DNA of 64,000 bases, taken from contig JAHBSM010000007.1 of NCBI GenBank assembly GCA_019639115.1, positions 1 to 64,000 on the forward strand. Reading direction: 5' to 3'. A program made the position numbers and the translations under genes. Each line of letters starts with the position of its first letter. The stretch's first letter is position 1. The notes beneath the pieces are model-generated. The model had not been told where the DNA came from and searched no databases. It saw only the letters and a list, made by a program, of their open reading frames with translations. Of the stretch, positions 45,091 through 53,710 are shown one piece after another. This DNA comes from Acidobacteriota bacterium (GTDB taxonomy: Bacteria > Acidobacteriota > Blastocatellia > Pyrinomonadales > Pyrinomonadaceae).

Positions 45091-45570
45091 TCACGGCCTT
45101 TTCCGCTGCCGTGTCTCGCGGTCGAATGACGGCATAGGCTCGCCCGGGCCTATCTCTTTCACTTCTGCCCTGATCGCCTTTACAAGCCGGGCCCGATACA
45201 GCTTCTGAGATCGGTCGGTCATCTGGCTCGTCCTCGATCCGAGCAATAACAGCGACCGCTGCCACGCGGACCATAGATCGTCGGCGGCTGCGGATATCTT
45301 TGTGATGTCGTACGGCACCGCGAACCTTCTGCACCCGAGGGAGGCAAAGATCAAAAGGTATCGGGCCGTGGAAAGATCAGGGCAGGCGAATCGTCGCCGG
45401 CCGACCTTTAACTCTATTCCGAGAAGCGTGTGGAGTATTTCAGCCAAGTTCTCGCGTTCGGGAACGTCGAGATCGAAAGAACGCGTCCGCTGTGTGCGAA
45501 CACGTTCTCTGTAAACGGCCGGCAGCCACGCATCTGCCGCATCTTCCCTGATCGACGCGATCAGATCCAT
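45091..45570 (-). CDS. Hypothetical protein downstream of nuoN
   Basis: A 159-residue soluble protein, basic toward the C-terminus, with a conserved-looking stretch VGRRRFACPDLSTARYLLI and Arg-rich segments. There is no signal peptide, membrane span or recognised domain. It starts 13 bases downstream of the nuoN stop and may be the last gene of the complex I operon. Function cannot be inferred. Confidence 0.72.
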   Translation of the reverse strand: MDLIASIREDAADAWLPAVYRERVRTQRTRSFDLDVPERENLAEILHTLLGIELKVGRRRFACPDLSTARYLLIFASLGCRRFAVPYDITKISAAADDLWSAWQRSLLLLGSRTSQMTDRSQKLYRARLVKAIRAEVKEIGPGEPMPSFDRETRQRKRP

Positions 45571-45583
45571 TTATGGCGTTACC

Positions 45584-47131
45584 TCATTTCTCGACGAAAG
45601 CGACCGCGGCCGAACGAGCTCCCGCGAATCGCTGAATGAGGCCGTCGCTGAATAAGCCTAGATAGAGCACGCCTGCTACGGTGATGACCAGGACCGCAGC
45701 GAGTGCCGCAGGAACGGCCGGAGCTCGCCAGTCCGTCAGCCGCTCGCGGAAGAACATCACGACTATCAATCGGAGGTAATAATACGCTGAGACAGCCGAC
45801 CCGACCACCGCGACCACAACGAGGGCGGTTGCAAGCCTGTTGCCGGCCTCTATAGCCGGGCGGAATACAAGCACCTTGCCGATGAATCCGGCCGTAAGCG
45901 GAAGCCCCAGAAGGCTCAGCATAAAGAGCGACAGCGAGAAGGACAAAATCGGCGATTTAAATCCGATACCGTTATAGTCCTCGAACTCGGTTCGACGGTC
46001 GTTCTTTTCCGCAAGCAGCGTTACGATCGCGAAGGCGCCCATGTTCGTAACGGCATAGGTGAGCATATAGAACGCCACGGACGCGATAGCCTCATCGCGC
46101 CCAGACGGGGTCTTCGCCAGCCCGGCGCCTATGAAACCCACCGTCGCATATCCGGCGTGCGCGATAGAAGAGAATGCCAGCATCCGCTTGACGTTCGACT
46201 GCATGATGGCGGCAGTGTTGCCCACAATGATCGTAATGATAGCGAGCACCGAGAGTGAGGATATCCATGCCTCGTGCAAGTAACCTGCCGCTTGATACCC
46301 CGCCGACGCCAGCGGAAATCCGAGAACGAATATGCGAATGAATGCAGCTAATGCAGCGGCTTTGGGTCCCGCGGCCATAAAGCCGGTGATCGGGGTCGGC
46401 GCACCCTCATAGACATCAGGCGTCCAAACATGGAACGGTGCAAGAGCTACCTTGAAACCGAATCCAATGATCATCATCGCTCCGCCAACGAGCAGGAGCG
46501 CGGGGAAATTTGGGGTCGCGACCCTATCGGCGATGACGTGGATCGCGGTCGAGCCGGTCGCACCGTAAACGAGCGCCATTCCGTAGAGCAGGAATGCCGA
46601 TGCGAATGATCCGAGGATGAAGTATTTCATCGCCGACTCGTTGGATCGGAGGTCGGCCTTTCGCAATCCGGCCATCACGTAGGTAGCGATCGAGAGCGTC
46701 TCAAGCCCGAGGAATATGACCACCAGATCATTGCCTGCGGACATCATCATCATGCCGAACGTCGCAAACAGGAGCAAAGCATGATATTCGCCCGCGGGCA
46801 CATGCTCGCGTTCGACCCAGATAGTCGATATCAGGACCGTCATCAGCGAAACGAAGATAAAGACAAGCGAGAATCCGACGCGGAGGCCGTCATGAACTAT
46901 CATTCCGTTCCAGGCCATCGCCGGCCCGGTGCTCCATACTGATACCAGCATGACGCCCGCCAGCAGCAGTCCGGCAAGCGAGATGGCTCCGGTTAGCGAA
47001 CGCCTTCCCGGCAGGAAACTGTCCACGATCATCACGATCACGCCAGCGGCCGCTACTACAAGCTCGGGGGCGATGATCGAAAGATTCGCATCGGGCGAAA
47101 CCAGGTCTGTAAGTAGAAACGTATTCATCAA
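45584..47131 (-). CDS. nuoN: NADH-quinone oxidoreductase subunit N
   Basis: One of three antiporter-like proton-pumping membrane subunits of complex I. About 14 spans over 515 residues. The conserved Lys in the middle is within GGAMMIIGFGFKVALAPFHV. The LETLSIATYVMAGLRK segment carries the conserved Glu. It ends the conserved nuo series. Confidence 0.96.
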   Translation of the reverse strand: MMNTFLLTDLVSPDANLSIIAPELVVAAAGVIVMIVDSFLPGRRSLTGAISLAGLLLAGVMLVSVWSTGPAMAWNGMIVHDGLRVGFSLVFIFVSLMTVLISTIWVEREHVPAGEYHALLLFATFGMMMMSAGNDLVVIFLGLETLSIATYVMAGLRKADLRSNESAMKYFILGSFASAFLLYGMALVYGATGSTAIHVIADRVATPNFPALLLVGGAMMIIGFGFKVALAPFHVWTPDVYEGAPTPITGFMAAGPKAAALAAFIRIFVLGFPLASAGYQAAGYLHEAWISSLSVLAIITIIVGNTAAIMQSNVKRMLAFSSIAHAGYATVGFIGAGLAKTPSGRDEAIASVAFYMLTYAVTNMGAFAIVTLLAEKNDRRTEFEDYNGIGFKSPILSFSLSLFMLSLLGLPLTAGFIGKVLVFRPAIEAGNRLATALVVVAVVGSAVSAYYYLRLIVVMFFRERLTDWRAPAVPAALAAVLVITVAGVLYLGLFSDGLIQRFAGARSAAVAFVEK

Positions 47132-47171
47132 TGCAACACTTTCCCCGAGCGAACGGGGATCGAACGATCCT

Positions 47172-48758
47172 TTATCTATGATCCGCTTCGGCGATCGTAC
47201 CGCCCGCCGGGTGCATTACTCGCTGCTGAAGTGCCCGCACAGGCTCGTCCATTCGCTTAAGGAACGGCTTCGGATACACGCCCATATAGACCATAAGCAC
47301 AAGCAGCGGAACCATGATCCCGATCTCGCGCCAGCTCAGGTCGGCTAACGCTCGATTCTTTTCATTCGTGACCTTGCCGAAAAATACCCGCTGAACCATC
47401 CACAGCAAATAGACCGCGGCGAATATCACACCGGTCCCCGCCAGCATCGCGGCGATATAGTTCCAGTTCACAGCCGACGTGACCGCGAGAGCCTGAGACT
47501 GGAACATACCGAGCATGATCATGAACTCACCGACGAATCCGTTGAGGAACGGCAGCCCGATCGAGGACATCGTCGTGATCACAAAGATCGTGGCATAGAT
47601 CGGCATCACATTCGCGAGCCCGCCGAAATCAGTGATCTGCCGCGTATGGCGACGCTCGTAGATGAACCCGACAAGCAGGAACAATGCACCGGTCGAGATG
47701 CCGTGATTGAGCATCTGATATACGGCACCCTGCATGCCCATCTCGGTGAACGAGAACATACCGAGGATGACAAATCCCATGTGAGCGACCGACGAGTAAG
47801 CAACGAGTCGTTTCACGTCCGGCTGTACCATCGCGACCAAAGCTCCGTAGATGATGCCGATGATCGCCAGCGTGATAAAAAGCCAGGCGAACTCGCGACT
47901 CTGTTCCGGAAAAAGCGAGAAATTGAACCTCATCAAGCCGTACGTGCCCATCTTGAGCAGCACTGCGGCAAGTATCACCGAGCCCGCTGTCGGCGCTTCG
48001 GTGTGAGCGTCGGGGAGCCACGTATGGAACGGGAACAGCGGCACCTTGATCGAGAAAGCAAGCGCGAATGCCAGGAACAGCAGCGTCCCGGCCTGGGGCG
48101 TTATCGACAGATTGCCGCTGCGCATCGCGTCGAGGATCGCCACCAGGTCGAATGTGCCTCCGAGCCCGGTTTGGTCCGCGTAAATGTAAAAGAGCGAGAT
48201 GATCGCCACCAGCATCAGCAAGCTGCCCAATGCGGTGAATATAAAGAACTTTACCGCTGCATAGATGCGGTTTTCGCCTCCCCAGACCCCGATCAGGAAG
48301 AACATCGGTATCAGAGACGCCTCGAAGAACAGATAAAAGACCAACAGGTCGAGCGACACGAATACGCCCAACATCGCCGATTCGAGCAGCAGGAGGAAAA
48401 CATAGAACGCCGTCTGCTTTTTCTCCACCGCGTGCCAGGTCGAGAGCACGGCGATCGGCATTATGAACGTCGTCAGGATCACAAGCCAGAAACTCAGGCC
48501 GTCAACCCCGACATGATAGTTCGTATTGATCGCACGGATCCACGGCACGTTCTGTTCAAAGCTGTAGCCCGAAGCCCCGGCCGTGTTCGAGCCAAAAAGC
48601 AGCAGCGAAACAACGAATGTCAGCGTCGTGAAGCCAAGCGTGAGCCATTTGAGCTGCCCCTCCTGCTTCCAGAACATCTGGTGCGCAAGCGTGAGCACCG
48701 CACCCGCGACCGGGAGCAGGATCAATATTGTCAGAAGGTTATTCTGTAAAAATTCCAT
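47172..48758 (-). CDS. nuoM: NADH-quinone oxidoreductase subunit M
   Basis: An antiporter-like complex I subunit of 528 residues with many spans. FYLFFEASLIPMFFLIGVWG contains the conserved Glu, and FALAFSIKVPLFPFHTWLPD carries the conserved Lys and HTWLPDAH. The order nuoL-M-N is kept, though an SH3-like gene intervenes between nuoL and nuoM. Confidence 0.97.
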   Translation of the reverse strand: MEFLQNNLLTILILLPVAGAVLTLAHQMFWKQEGQLKWLTLGFTTLTFVVSLLLFGSNTAGASGYSFEQNVPWIRAINTNYHVGVDGLSFWLVILTTFIMPIAVLSTWHAVEKKQTAFYVFLLLLESAMLGVFVSLDLLVFYLFFEASLIPMFFLIGVWGGENRIYAAVKFFIFTALGSLLMLVAIISLFYIYADQTGLGGTFDLVAILDAMRSGNLSITPQAGTLLFLAFALAFSIKVPLFPFHTWLPDAHTEAPTAGSVILAAVLLKMGTYGLMRFNFSLFPEQSREFAWLFITLAIIGIIYGALVAMVQPDVKRLVAYSSVAHMGFVILGMFSFTEMGMQGAVYQMLNHGISTGALFLLVGFIYERRHTRQITDFGGLANVMPIYATIFVITTMSSIGLPFLNGFVGEFMIMLGMFQSQALAVTSAVNWNYIAAMLAGTGVIFAAVYLLWMVQRVFFGKVTNEKNRALADLSWREIGIMVPLLVLMVYMGVYPKPFLKRMDEPVRALQQRVMHPAGGTIAEADHR

Positions 48759-48773
48759 TTCGATCAGAGGCCG

Positions 48774-49400
48774 TTAGAACGGCTCATCCGGATAGAGATC
48801 GTCCAGTTTTATCCATCCACGCGTCTCACGCCCGGTTGAATTGGTGAACGCGATATCCGCCCACCCGCCGGCTTTGCGCAAAATGACGACCATGTCGCCG
48901 CGAACTATGAATGCTTTGCCGCGCGCTCGTGCATCGGCCTCGGTATGAAAGAATGCCTTTGGCGCACGCACCATCGCGACTGCGGTCCACGTGCCCGCCT
49001 TTGTCAATTCGAAGCTCTGCCCATCGTCCGATGAAAGATCAGGTGCCACGTTGCCGCAGCCTCCGTGGCTCTCATCCAGTTTGAGTTCGATACCTTCGCC
49101 AACAGGCACGAGCCGGCCCGATATCACCTCCGCAGGACTATTTGGATGCCATGTGATCACGTCGTAAGCGTCGCCGCCGCCTCGGTTGCCCTGCAGCAGG
49201 AACGAGCACGTGAATCGCGGCTTTCCGTTGTCCTCGACTCCGGTCGCTTCGAAAAAATAGCCGGTGAGCCGGCCTTTAAGGTCCACACCCAGCACCAAGC
49301 TGCCGTATTCGCCCGAGGCGATCTGCCCCTGGGCCGCCGCTGAGATAGCGAAGACCGCACACAGGATCGCGATCGTAATAGATCTGGTAAAACGTGTCAT
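48774..49400 (-). CDS. Secreted SH3-like domain protein inside the nuo operon
   Basis: A 208-residue protein with a signal peptide (FTRSITIAILCAVFAISAAA, cleaved after AQG). The N-terminal half is beta-rich with two Cys pairs likely to be oxidised. The C-terminal half (FIVRGDMVVILRKAGGWADI and ETRGWIKLDDLYPD) resembles a bacterial SH3b domain. It stands between nuoL and nuoM, where no gene is expected. Its end lies within a few bases of nuoM and its start is adjacent to nuoL, so it is co-transcribed. A role in assembly or coupling is only a guess. Confidence 0.7.
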   Translation of the reverse strand: MTRFTRSITIAILCAVFAISAAAQGQIASGEYGSLVLGVDLKGRLTGYFFEATGVEDNGKPRFTCSFLLQGNRGGGDAYDVITWHPNSPAEVISGRLVPVGEGIELKLDESHGGCGNVAPDLSSDDGQSFELTKAGTWTAVAMVRAPKAFFHTEADARARGKAFIVRGDMVVILRKAGGWADIAFTNSTGRETRGWIKLDDLYPDEPF

Positions 49401-51659
49401 TTAACTCAATAGCTTGAATCCGAAATAAATGAAATACCCGAGCACTGCCAGAGCACCGACCAGGATCAGCGCCGCATAGCTCCGCACGAAGCCGACCTGC
49501 AGGCCGCGGATCGCATTGCCGAACTGCATCACGAACGCACCTATCCCGTTGACCATGCCGTCAATGAACCCGAGATCGAAACCTTTCCATAGGCGTTCGC
49601 GAGATATCTCAGTGATGGGATCTACTATGGAGCCATTGTACAACTCGTCGATCCGCCATTTGTCTTCGAGTATCTTTGGCAGTTTCTTGAGCGGGTCTCG
49701 ACCGAAGATCGCAACGCCGATACCTATCCCGCTCAAAGCCAAAAGCACCGACAACCCTGCCAAAAGGCGTTCGGTAGCTATCTCCTCAGGCGAATGATGC
49801 GCCGCCGGTTCGCTTTCTGCGGCGTGGCCCGCACCCTTTTCCGCCGCTGCGGTTGCCGGTACCGAACCGTGTTGATCGGCCTTTGGTTCATCGTGGCCTG
49901 CCGACGGAGCTTTCTCGGCGTGAGCTCCCGCACCGACCTTTGCGATCACCGGCTCGAGAGTGTGTTCAAAGACGTTGATGTCGCCTTTGCCGACAAGCGA
50001 GCTCAACGCATACGGCACTCCCACCAATCCGCCGACCGTGGATAGGATCGCCAGGATCACTAGCGGCATTGTCATCACCCAGGGCGATTCGTGAGGTTTG
50101 AATCCGTGCGGCAAAGCATGGTGCTCGTCATCGTCGTCTCCATCACCGTCGCCGTCAGCGTGAGCCGCGCCATGTGCGTCATCGCCGTGCCCGGCTCCGT
50201 GATCGGCATCACCCTCGCCGAACCGTTCTTCCCCGAAGAAGGTCATCACCATCAAACGGGTCATGTAGACCGCCGTAAGCACCGCCGTAAGCAGGCCCAC
50301 GCCCCACAGCACGTAATTCCATCCCTCGGGCAATCCGGCTGCGGCAAAGGTCCTGTAAAGTATCTCGTCCTTAGAAAAGAAACCTGCCCAGATCGGGATA
50401 CCACATATCGCGAGCCACCCGAGCCCCATCGTGATGAATGTGACCGGCATGTACTTGCGCAGGTTTCCCATCCGCCGCATGTCCTGCTCGTGGTGCATCC
50501 CGTGGATCACGGAACCGGAGCCGAGAAAGAGCAGAGCCTTAAAGAAAGCATGCGTCATTACGTGAAATATCGCCGCAATAAAAGCACCTACGCCGCACGC
50601 CAGGAACATGTACCCGAGCTGCGAGACCGTCGAGTAGGCAAGCACTTTCTTGATATCGTTCTGAGCCAGGCCGATCGTCGCCGCAAATATCGCCGTCGCA
50701 CAACCGATCACGGCGACCACGAACATCGCCGTCGGTGCGTTCTGATAGATCGAATTGCAGCGGACGACCATATAGACGCCCGCCGTTACCATCGTAGCGG
50801 CGTGGATAAGTGCAGATACCGGCGTCGGGCCCGCCATCGCATCCGGCAGCCAGGTGAACAGAGGTATCTGAGCGGATTTACCTGTTGCGCCGATGAACAA
50901 GAGCAGTGCGGCCGACGTCATTCCGCCGGCAAATACTGCAGCCCAGCCGAACGGTTCCGGCGATGCAATGTTGGCCTGGATCCATGTGAAAACACTCTGC
51001 ACCTGTGCGCCGTCCACCGCTTTGTCGTAGAACGAGATCGATCCCGTGATCGTGAAGATCAAAAAAACACCGATCAGAACGCCCCAGTCGCCTATGCGAT
51101 TCATGACAAAGGCTTTCTTGGCGGCTTTGCGTGCTTCGTCCTTTTTGAGGTAGTAGCCGATCAACAGGTACGAGCAGAGCCCGACACCTTCCCAACCGAC
51201 GAACATCAGCAGGAAATTGTCCGCCAGCACGAGCGTCAGCATTGAGAACATGAACAGGTTCAGATATGCGAAAAAGCGGTAAAAGCCTTTGTCGCCATGC
51301 ATGTATCCCGTTGCAAATATGTGGATCAGAAGCCCTACGAACGTAATGAAACACGCATAGATGCCCGACAGACGATCCATCCCAAGCCCAAAATCGGCCC
51401 GGAACCCGCCTACTTGTATCCACGTCCAAATGTGGTCGAGGACCGGCTTTTCGGCTACAAGAGCACCCTCGTGCCCGGTCCCGATACCGAACGCGATCAT
51501 GAATGCGACGACGGTAGATATGGCGATCGTGCCGCACGCCACCAGGCCGCTGAACATCTCGTTCTTTAGCCTGCCGCCGATCAGCCAATTGACGACGGCC
51601 CCAGCCAGCGGGGCAAAAATTATCAGACTTAAAAGATTGTTCTCAGTCATTAGCTGCAA
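49401..51659 (-). CDS. nuoL: NADH-quinone oxidoreductase subunit L with His/Asp-rich insertions
   Basis: The largest antiporter-like subunit, here 752 residues against roughly 610-670 usually. FADVRR-type conserved parts are normal: VGWEGVGLCSYLLIGYY and IGATGKSAQIPLFTWLPDAM, with the conserved Lys and Glu. Two insertions explain the size: residues about 480-520 (GDADHGAGHGDDAHG, then repeated Asp-Gly and His) and about 570-626 (GAGAHAEKAPSAGHDEPK). Both are predicted soluble, located near the lateral helix region. Confidence 0.95.
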   Translation of the reverse strand: MQLMTENNLLSLIIFAPLAGAVVNWLIGGRLKNEMFSGLVACGTIAISTVVAFMIAFGIGTGHEGALVAEKPVLDHIWTWIQVGGFRADFGLGMDRLSGIYACFITFVGLLIHIFATGYMHGDKGFYRFFAYLNLFMFSMLTLVLADNFLLMFVGWEGVGLCSYLLIGYYLKKDEARKAAKKAFVMNRIGDWGVLIGVFLIFTITGSISFYDKAVDGAQVQSVFTWIQANIASPEPFGWAAVFAGGMTSAALLLFIGATGKSAQIPLFTWLPDAMAGPTPVSALIHAATMVTAGVYMVVRCNSIYQNAPTAMFVVAVIGCATAIFAATIGLAQNDIKKVLAYSTVSQLGYMFLACGVGAFIAAIFHVMTHAFFKALLFLGSGSVIHGMHHEQDMRRMGNLRKYMPVTFITMGLGWLAICGIPIWAGFFSKDEILYRTFAAAGLPEGWNYVLWGVGLLTAVLTAVYMTRLMVMTFFGEERFGEGDADHGAGHGDDAHGAAHADGDGDGDDDDEHHALPHGFKPHESPWVMTMPLVILAILSTVGGLVGVPYALSSLVGKGDINVFEHTLEPVIAKVGAGAHAEKAPSAGHDEPKADQHGSVPATAAAEKGAGHAAESEPAAHHSPEEIATERLLAGLSVLLALSGIGIGVAIFGRDPLKKLPKILEDKWRIDELYNGSIVDPITEISRERLWKGFDLGFIDGMVNGIGAFVMQFGNAIRGLQVGFVRSYAALILVGALAVLGYFIYFGFKLLS

Positions 51660-51965
51660 CTAGTTTTTCATCAGGCTCGCGTCATCGACATCGACCGAGA
51701 CCTTGTTGCGGAAGAACGCGATTATGATGCCGAGCCCTACCGCCGCTTCGCACGCCGCTACCGCCATCACCATGAACACGAAAAGCTGGCCGGTGGTGTC
51801 GCCGTAATAACGCGAGAACGCAACGAACGTCAGATTTACGGAATTGAGCATCAGTTCTATGCACATGAACATCCCGATCGCGTTGCGTTTGAAAATAACG
51901 CCGACGCAGCCGATCGAGAACAATATGCCTGACAATGCGAGATAGCTCGCCAGATTCGGTTCCAT
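51660..51965 (-). CDS. nuoK: NADH-quinone oxidoreductase subunit K
   Basis: A three-span 101-residue membrane subunit of complex I. Conserved Glu residues of the proton path are in FMCIELMLNSVNLTFVAF and AACEAAVGLGIIIAFFR. It is located between nuoJ and nuoL with a one-base gap to nuoL, indicating tight co-translation. Confidence 0.96.
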   Translation of the reverse strand: MEPNLASYLALSGILFSIGCVGVIFKRNAIGMFMCIELMLNSVNLTFVAFSRYYGDTTGQLFVFMVMAVAACEAAVGLGIIIAFFRNKVSVDVDDASLMKN

Positions 51966-51968
51966 AGT

Positions 51969-52553
51969 TCAAAAAGAGATCCGCGGTTCTTCCATCGCTT
52001 CCTTCTCGTGGCGTCGTTCGAGTTCGTCCTCCACTACAAGTTCGAGCCGTTTTGGATCGAGCCTGCGAGCGAGTATCACCGAACCGATGATCGCCATCAT
52101 CAGCATCACGCCTACTATTTCGACCGGCAGCAGATACTGCGTGTACATCGCCTGCCCGATCGATATGGTCGCTCCGGGTGTGAGGCTCGGGTCAATATCG
52201 TGGGTCGGAGTTCTTGACACCGAGTAGAAAACGAACAGCGTCTGCGCCAGCAGGACCACACCGAGGCCGCCGCCGAGCGCGTATAGATAACCTAGCCTGT
52301 TCGGTGCCGCGTCGTCATCCAAATTCAACAGCATGATCACGAACACGACCAGTACCATGATCGCTCCGGCATACACCAGTATCTGGACCACCGCCATGAA
52401 CGGAGCCGCCAGCGACAGATATATGCACGCAAGCGAGATAAAGACGCCGACTAGCGATATGGCGCTGTAGAGCGGGTTTCGATGGTACACCATCGATATG
52501 GCACACACGATCGCGAACCCGGCGAATAAGAAAAATAGGGCTGAAGATAACAT
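51969..52553 (-). CDS. nuoJ: NADH-quinone oxidoreductase subunit J
   Basis: A 194-residue membrane subunit with five spans. MVYHRNPLYSAISLVGVFIS and FMAVVQILVYAGAIMVLVVF are characteristic. The gap to nuoH is only 56 bases, leaving no room for nuoI. Confidence 0.94.
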   Translation of the reverse strand: MLSSALFFLFAGFAIVCAISMVYHRNPLYSAISLVGVFISLACIYLSLAAPFMAVVQILVYAGAIMVLVVFVIMLLNLDDDAAPNRLGYLYALGGGLGVVLLAQTLFVFYSVSRTPTHDIDPSLTPGATISIGQAMYTQYLLPVEIVGVMLMMAIIGSVILARRLDPKRLELVVEDELERRHEKEAMEEPRISF

Positions 52554-52609
52554 CTTTTGCTACTAGCGACGGGCGATGAACGCCCATCAAACCGCACCTT
52601 AAGGAGCGG

Positions 52610-53704
52610 TCATCTGTTCAGCAGATACACGATCACGATCGTCAGTATCACGTTGCCCAACGCGACCGGAAGCAGGAATTTCCACCCGAAATTCATCAGC
52701 TGGTCGAACCGAAAACGCGGCAGCGTGGCCCTGACCCAAATATAAAGGAACAAGAACGCGCATATCTTGCCGATAAAGATCGCATGGCTCGCAAGTGCGT
52801 ATGGGACCGAACCGACCTCAAAAATGTGGCCGAGGCCCGGGACATACCATCCGCCGAGAAAGAGCACCACGCACATCACCGAAACGGTGAACATATTCAC
52901 GTATTCCGCCATGAAGAACAACGCGAATTTCAGAGCTGAGTACTCAGTGTGAAAACCCGCGACAAGCTCGGTCTCGGCCTCGGGCAGATCGAAAGGGACC
53001 CGATTGGTCTCAGCAAATGCCGAGATCAGGAACACGACAAACCCGATGAACTGCGGAATAATGAACCACTTGAAAGGCGAACGCGTCTGTGCCGCAATTA
53101 TGCCATTGAGATCCAGCGTACCGGCCAGTATCACAACGCCGATCACCGAAGCTCCCATCGCAAGCTCATACGAGATCATCTGCGCACTCGAGCGGAGCCC
53201 GCCCATCAGGCTGTATTTGCTATTGGACGACCAGCCCGCCAGAGCTATACCGTAAACGCCGACCGAAGTGATCGCTAGCACGAACAGAACGCCCACATCG
53301 ATCTGAGCTATGGTCAAAGGAAGCTGTGTTATGCCATCGCCGAGCCCTAAGGGCAGAAAGCTCCAGTCTATCGACGTGATCGCCGGGCCGAACGGATACA
53401 CCACCATCGGCATCAGAGCACAGGTCAATGCCACCATCGGCGCCAGGAAATACACGAACTTTGTGGATTTGTCCGGTGCGATGTCTTCCTTGAATATGAA
53501 TTTCAGCAGGTCGGCGAACGGCTGTAGCAGGCCCCACGGCCCGACGCGATTAGGCCCGATCCGGCCCTGCATCCAGCCGAGCACTTTCCTCTCCGCGAGC
53601 ACCGTATAGGCGACGATCATCAGCACGCCTTGAAATGCGACCAACGCGGCGATGAGAAACACCACAAAAGGGAACGCGGTTCTTATGACTGCTTCCATTT
53701 CCAT
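52610..53704 (-). CDS. nuoH: NADH-quinone oxidoreductase subunit H
   Basis: The quinone-site membrane subunit, 364 residues, eight or so spans. Conserved motifs are ERKVLGWMQGRIGPNRVGPW, the AFAETNRVPFDLPEAETELV loop and the GFHTEYSALKFALFFMAEY helix, with the acidic residues of the E-channel. It is normally followed by nuoI, which is absent here. Confidence 0.97.
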   Translation of the reverse strand: MEMEAVIRTAFPFVVFLIAALVAFQGVLMIVAYTVLAERKVLGWMQGRIGPNRVGPWGLLQPFADLLKFIFKEDIAPDKSTKFVYFLAPMVALTCALMPMVVYPFGPAITSIDWSFLPLGLGDGITQLPLTIAQIDVGVLFVLAITSVGVYGIALAGWSSNSKYSLMGGLRSSAQMISYELAMGASVIGVVILAGTLDLNGIIAAQTRSPFKWFIIPQFIGFVVFLISAFAETNRVPFDLPEAETELVAGFHTEYSALKFALFFMAEYVNMFTVSVMCVVLFLGGWYVPGLGHIFEVGSVPYALASHAIFIGKICAFLFLYIWVRATLPRFRFDQLMNFGWKFLLPVALGNVILTIVIVYLLNR

Positions 53705-53710
53705 ATAGAA

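Noticed and set aside
47646..48749. Plus-strand frame of about 367 codons opposite nuoM
   Set aside because: Charged, biased composition with no hydrophobic or domain pattern; antisense shadow of nuoM.
50091..51245. Plus-strand frame of about 384 codons opposite nuoL
   Set aside because: Composed of His/Arg runs mirroring hydrophobic NuoL codons; no start context or motif.
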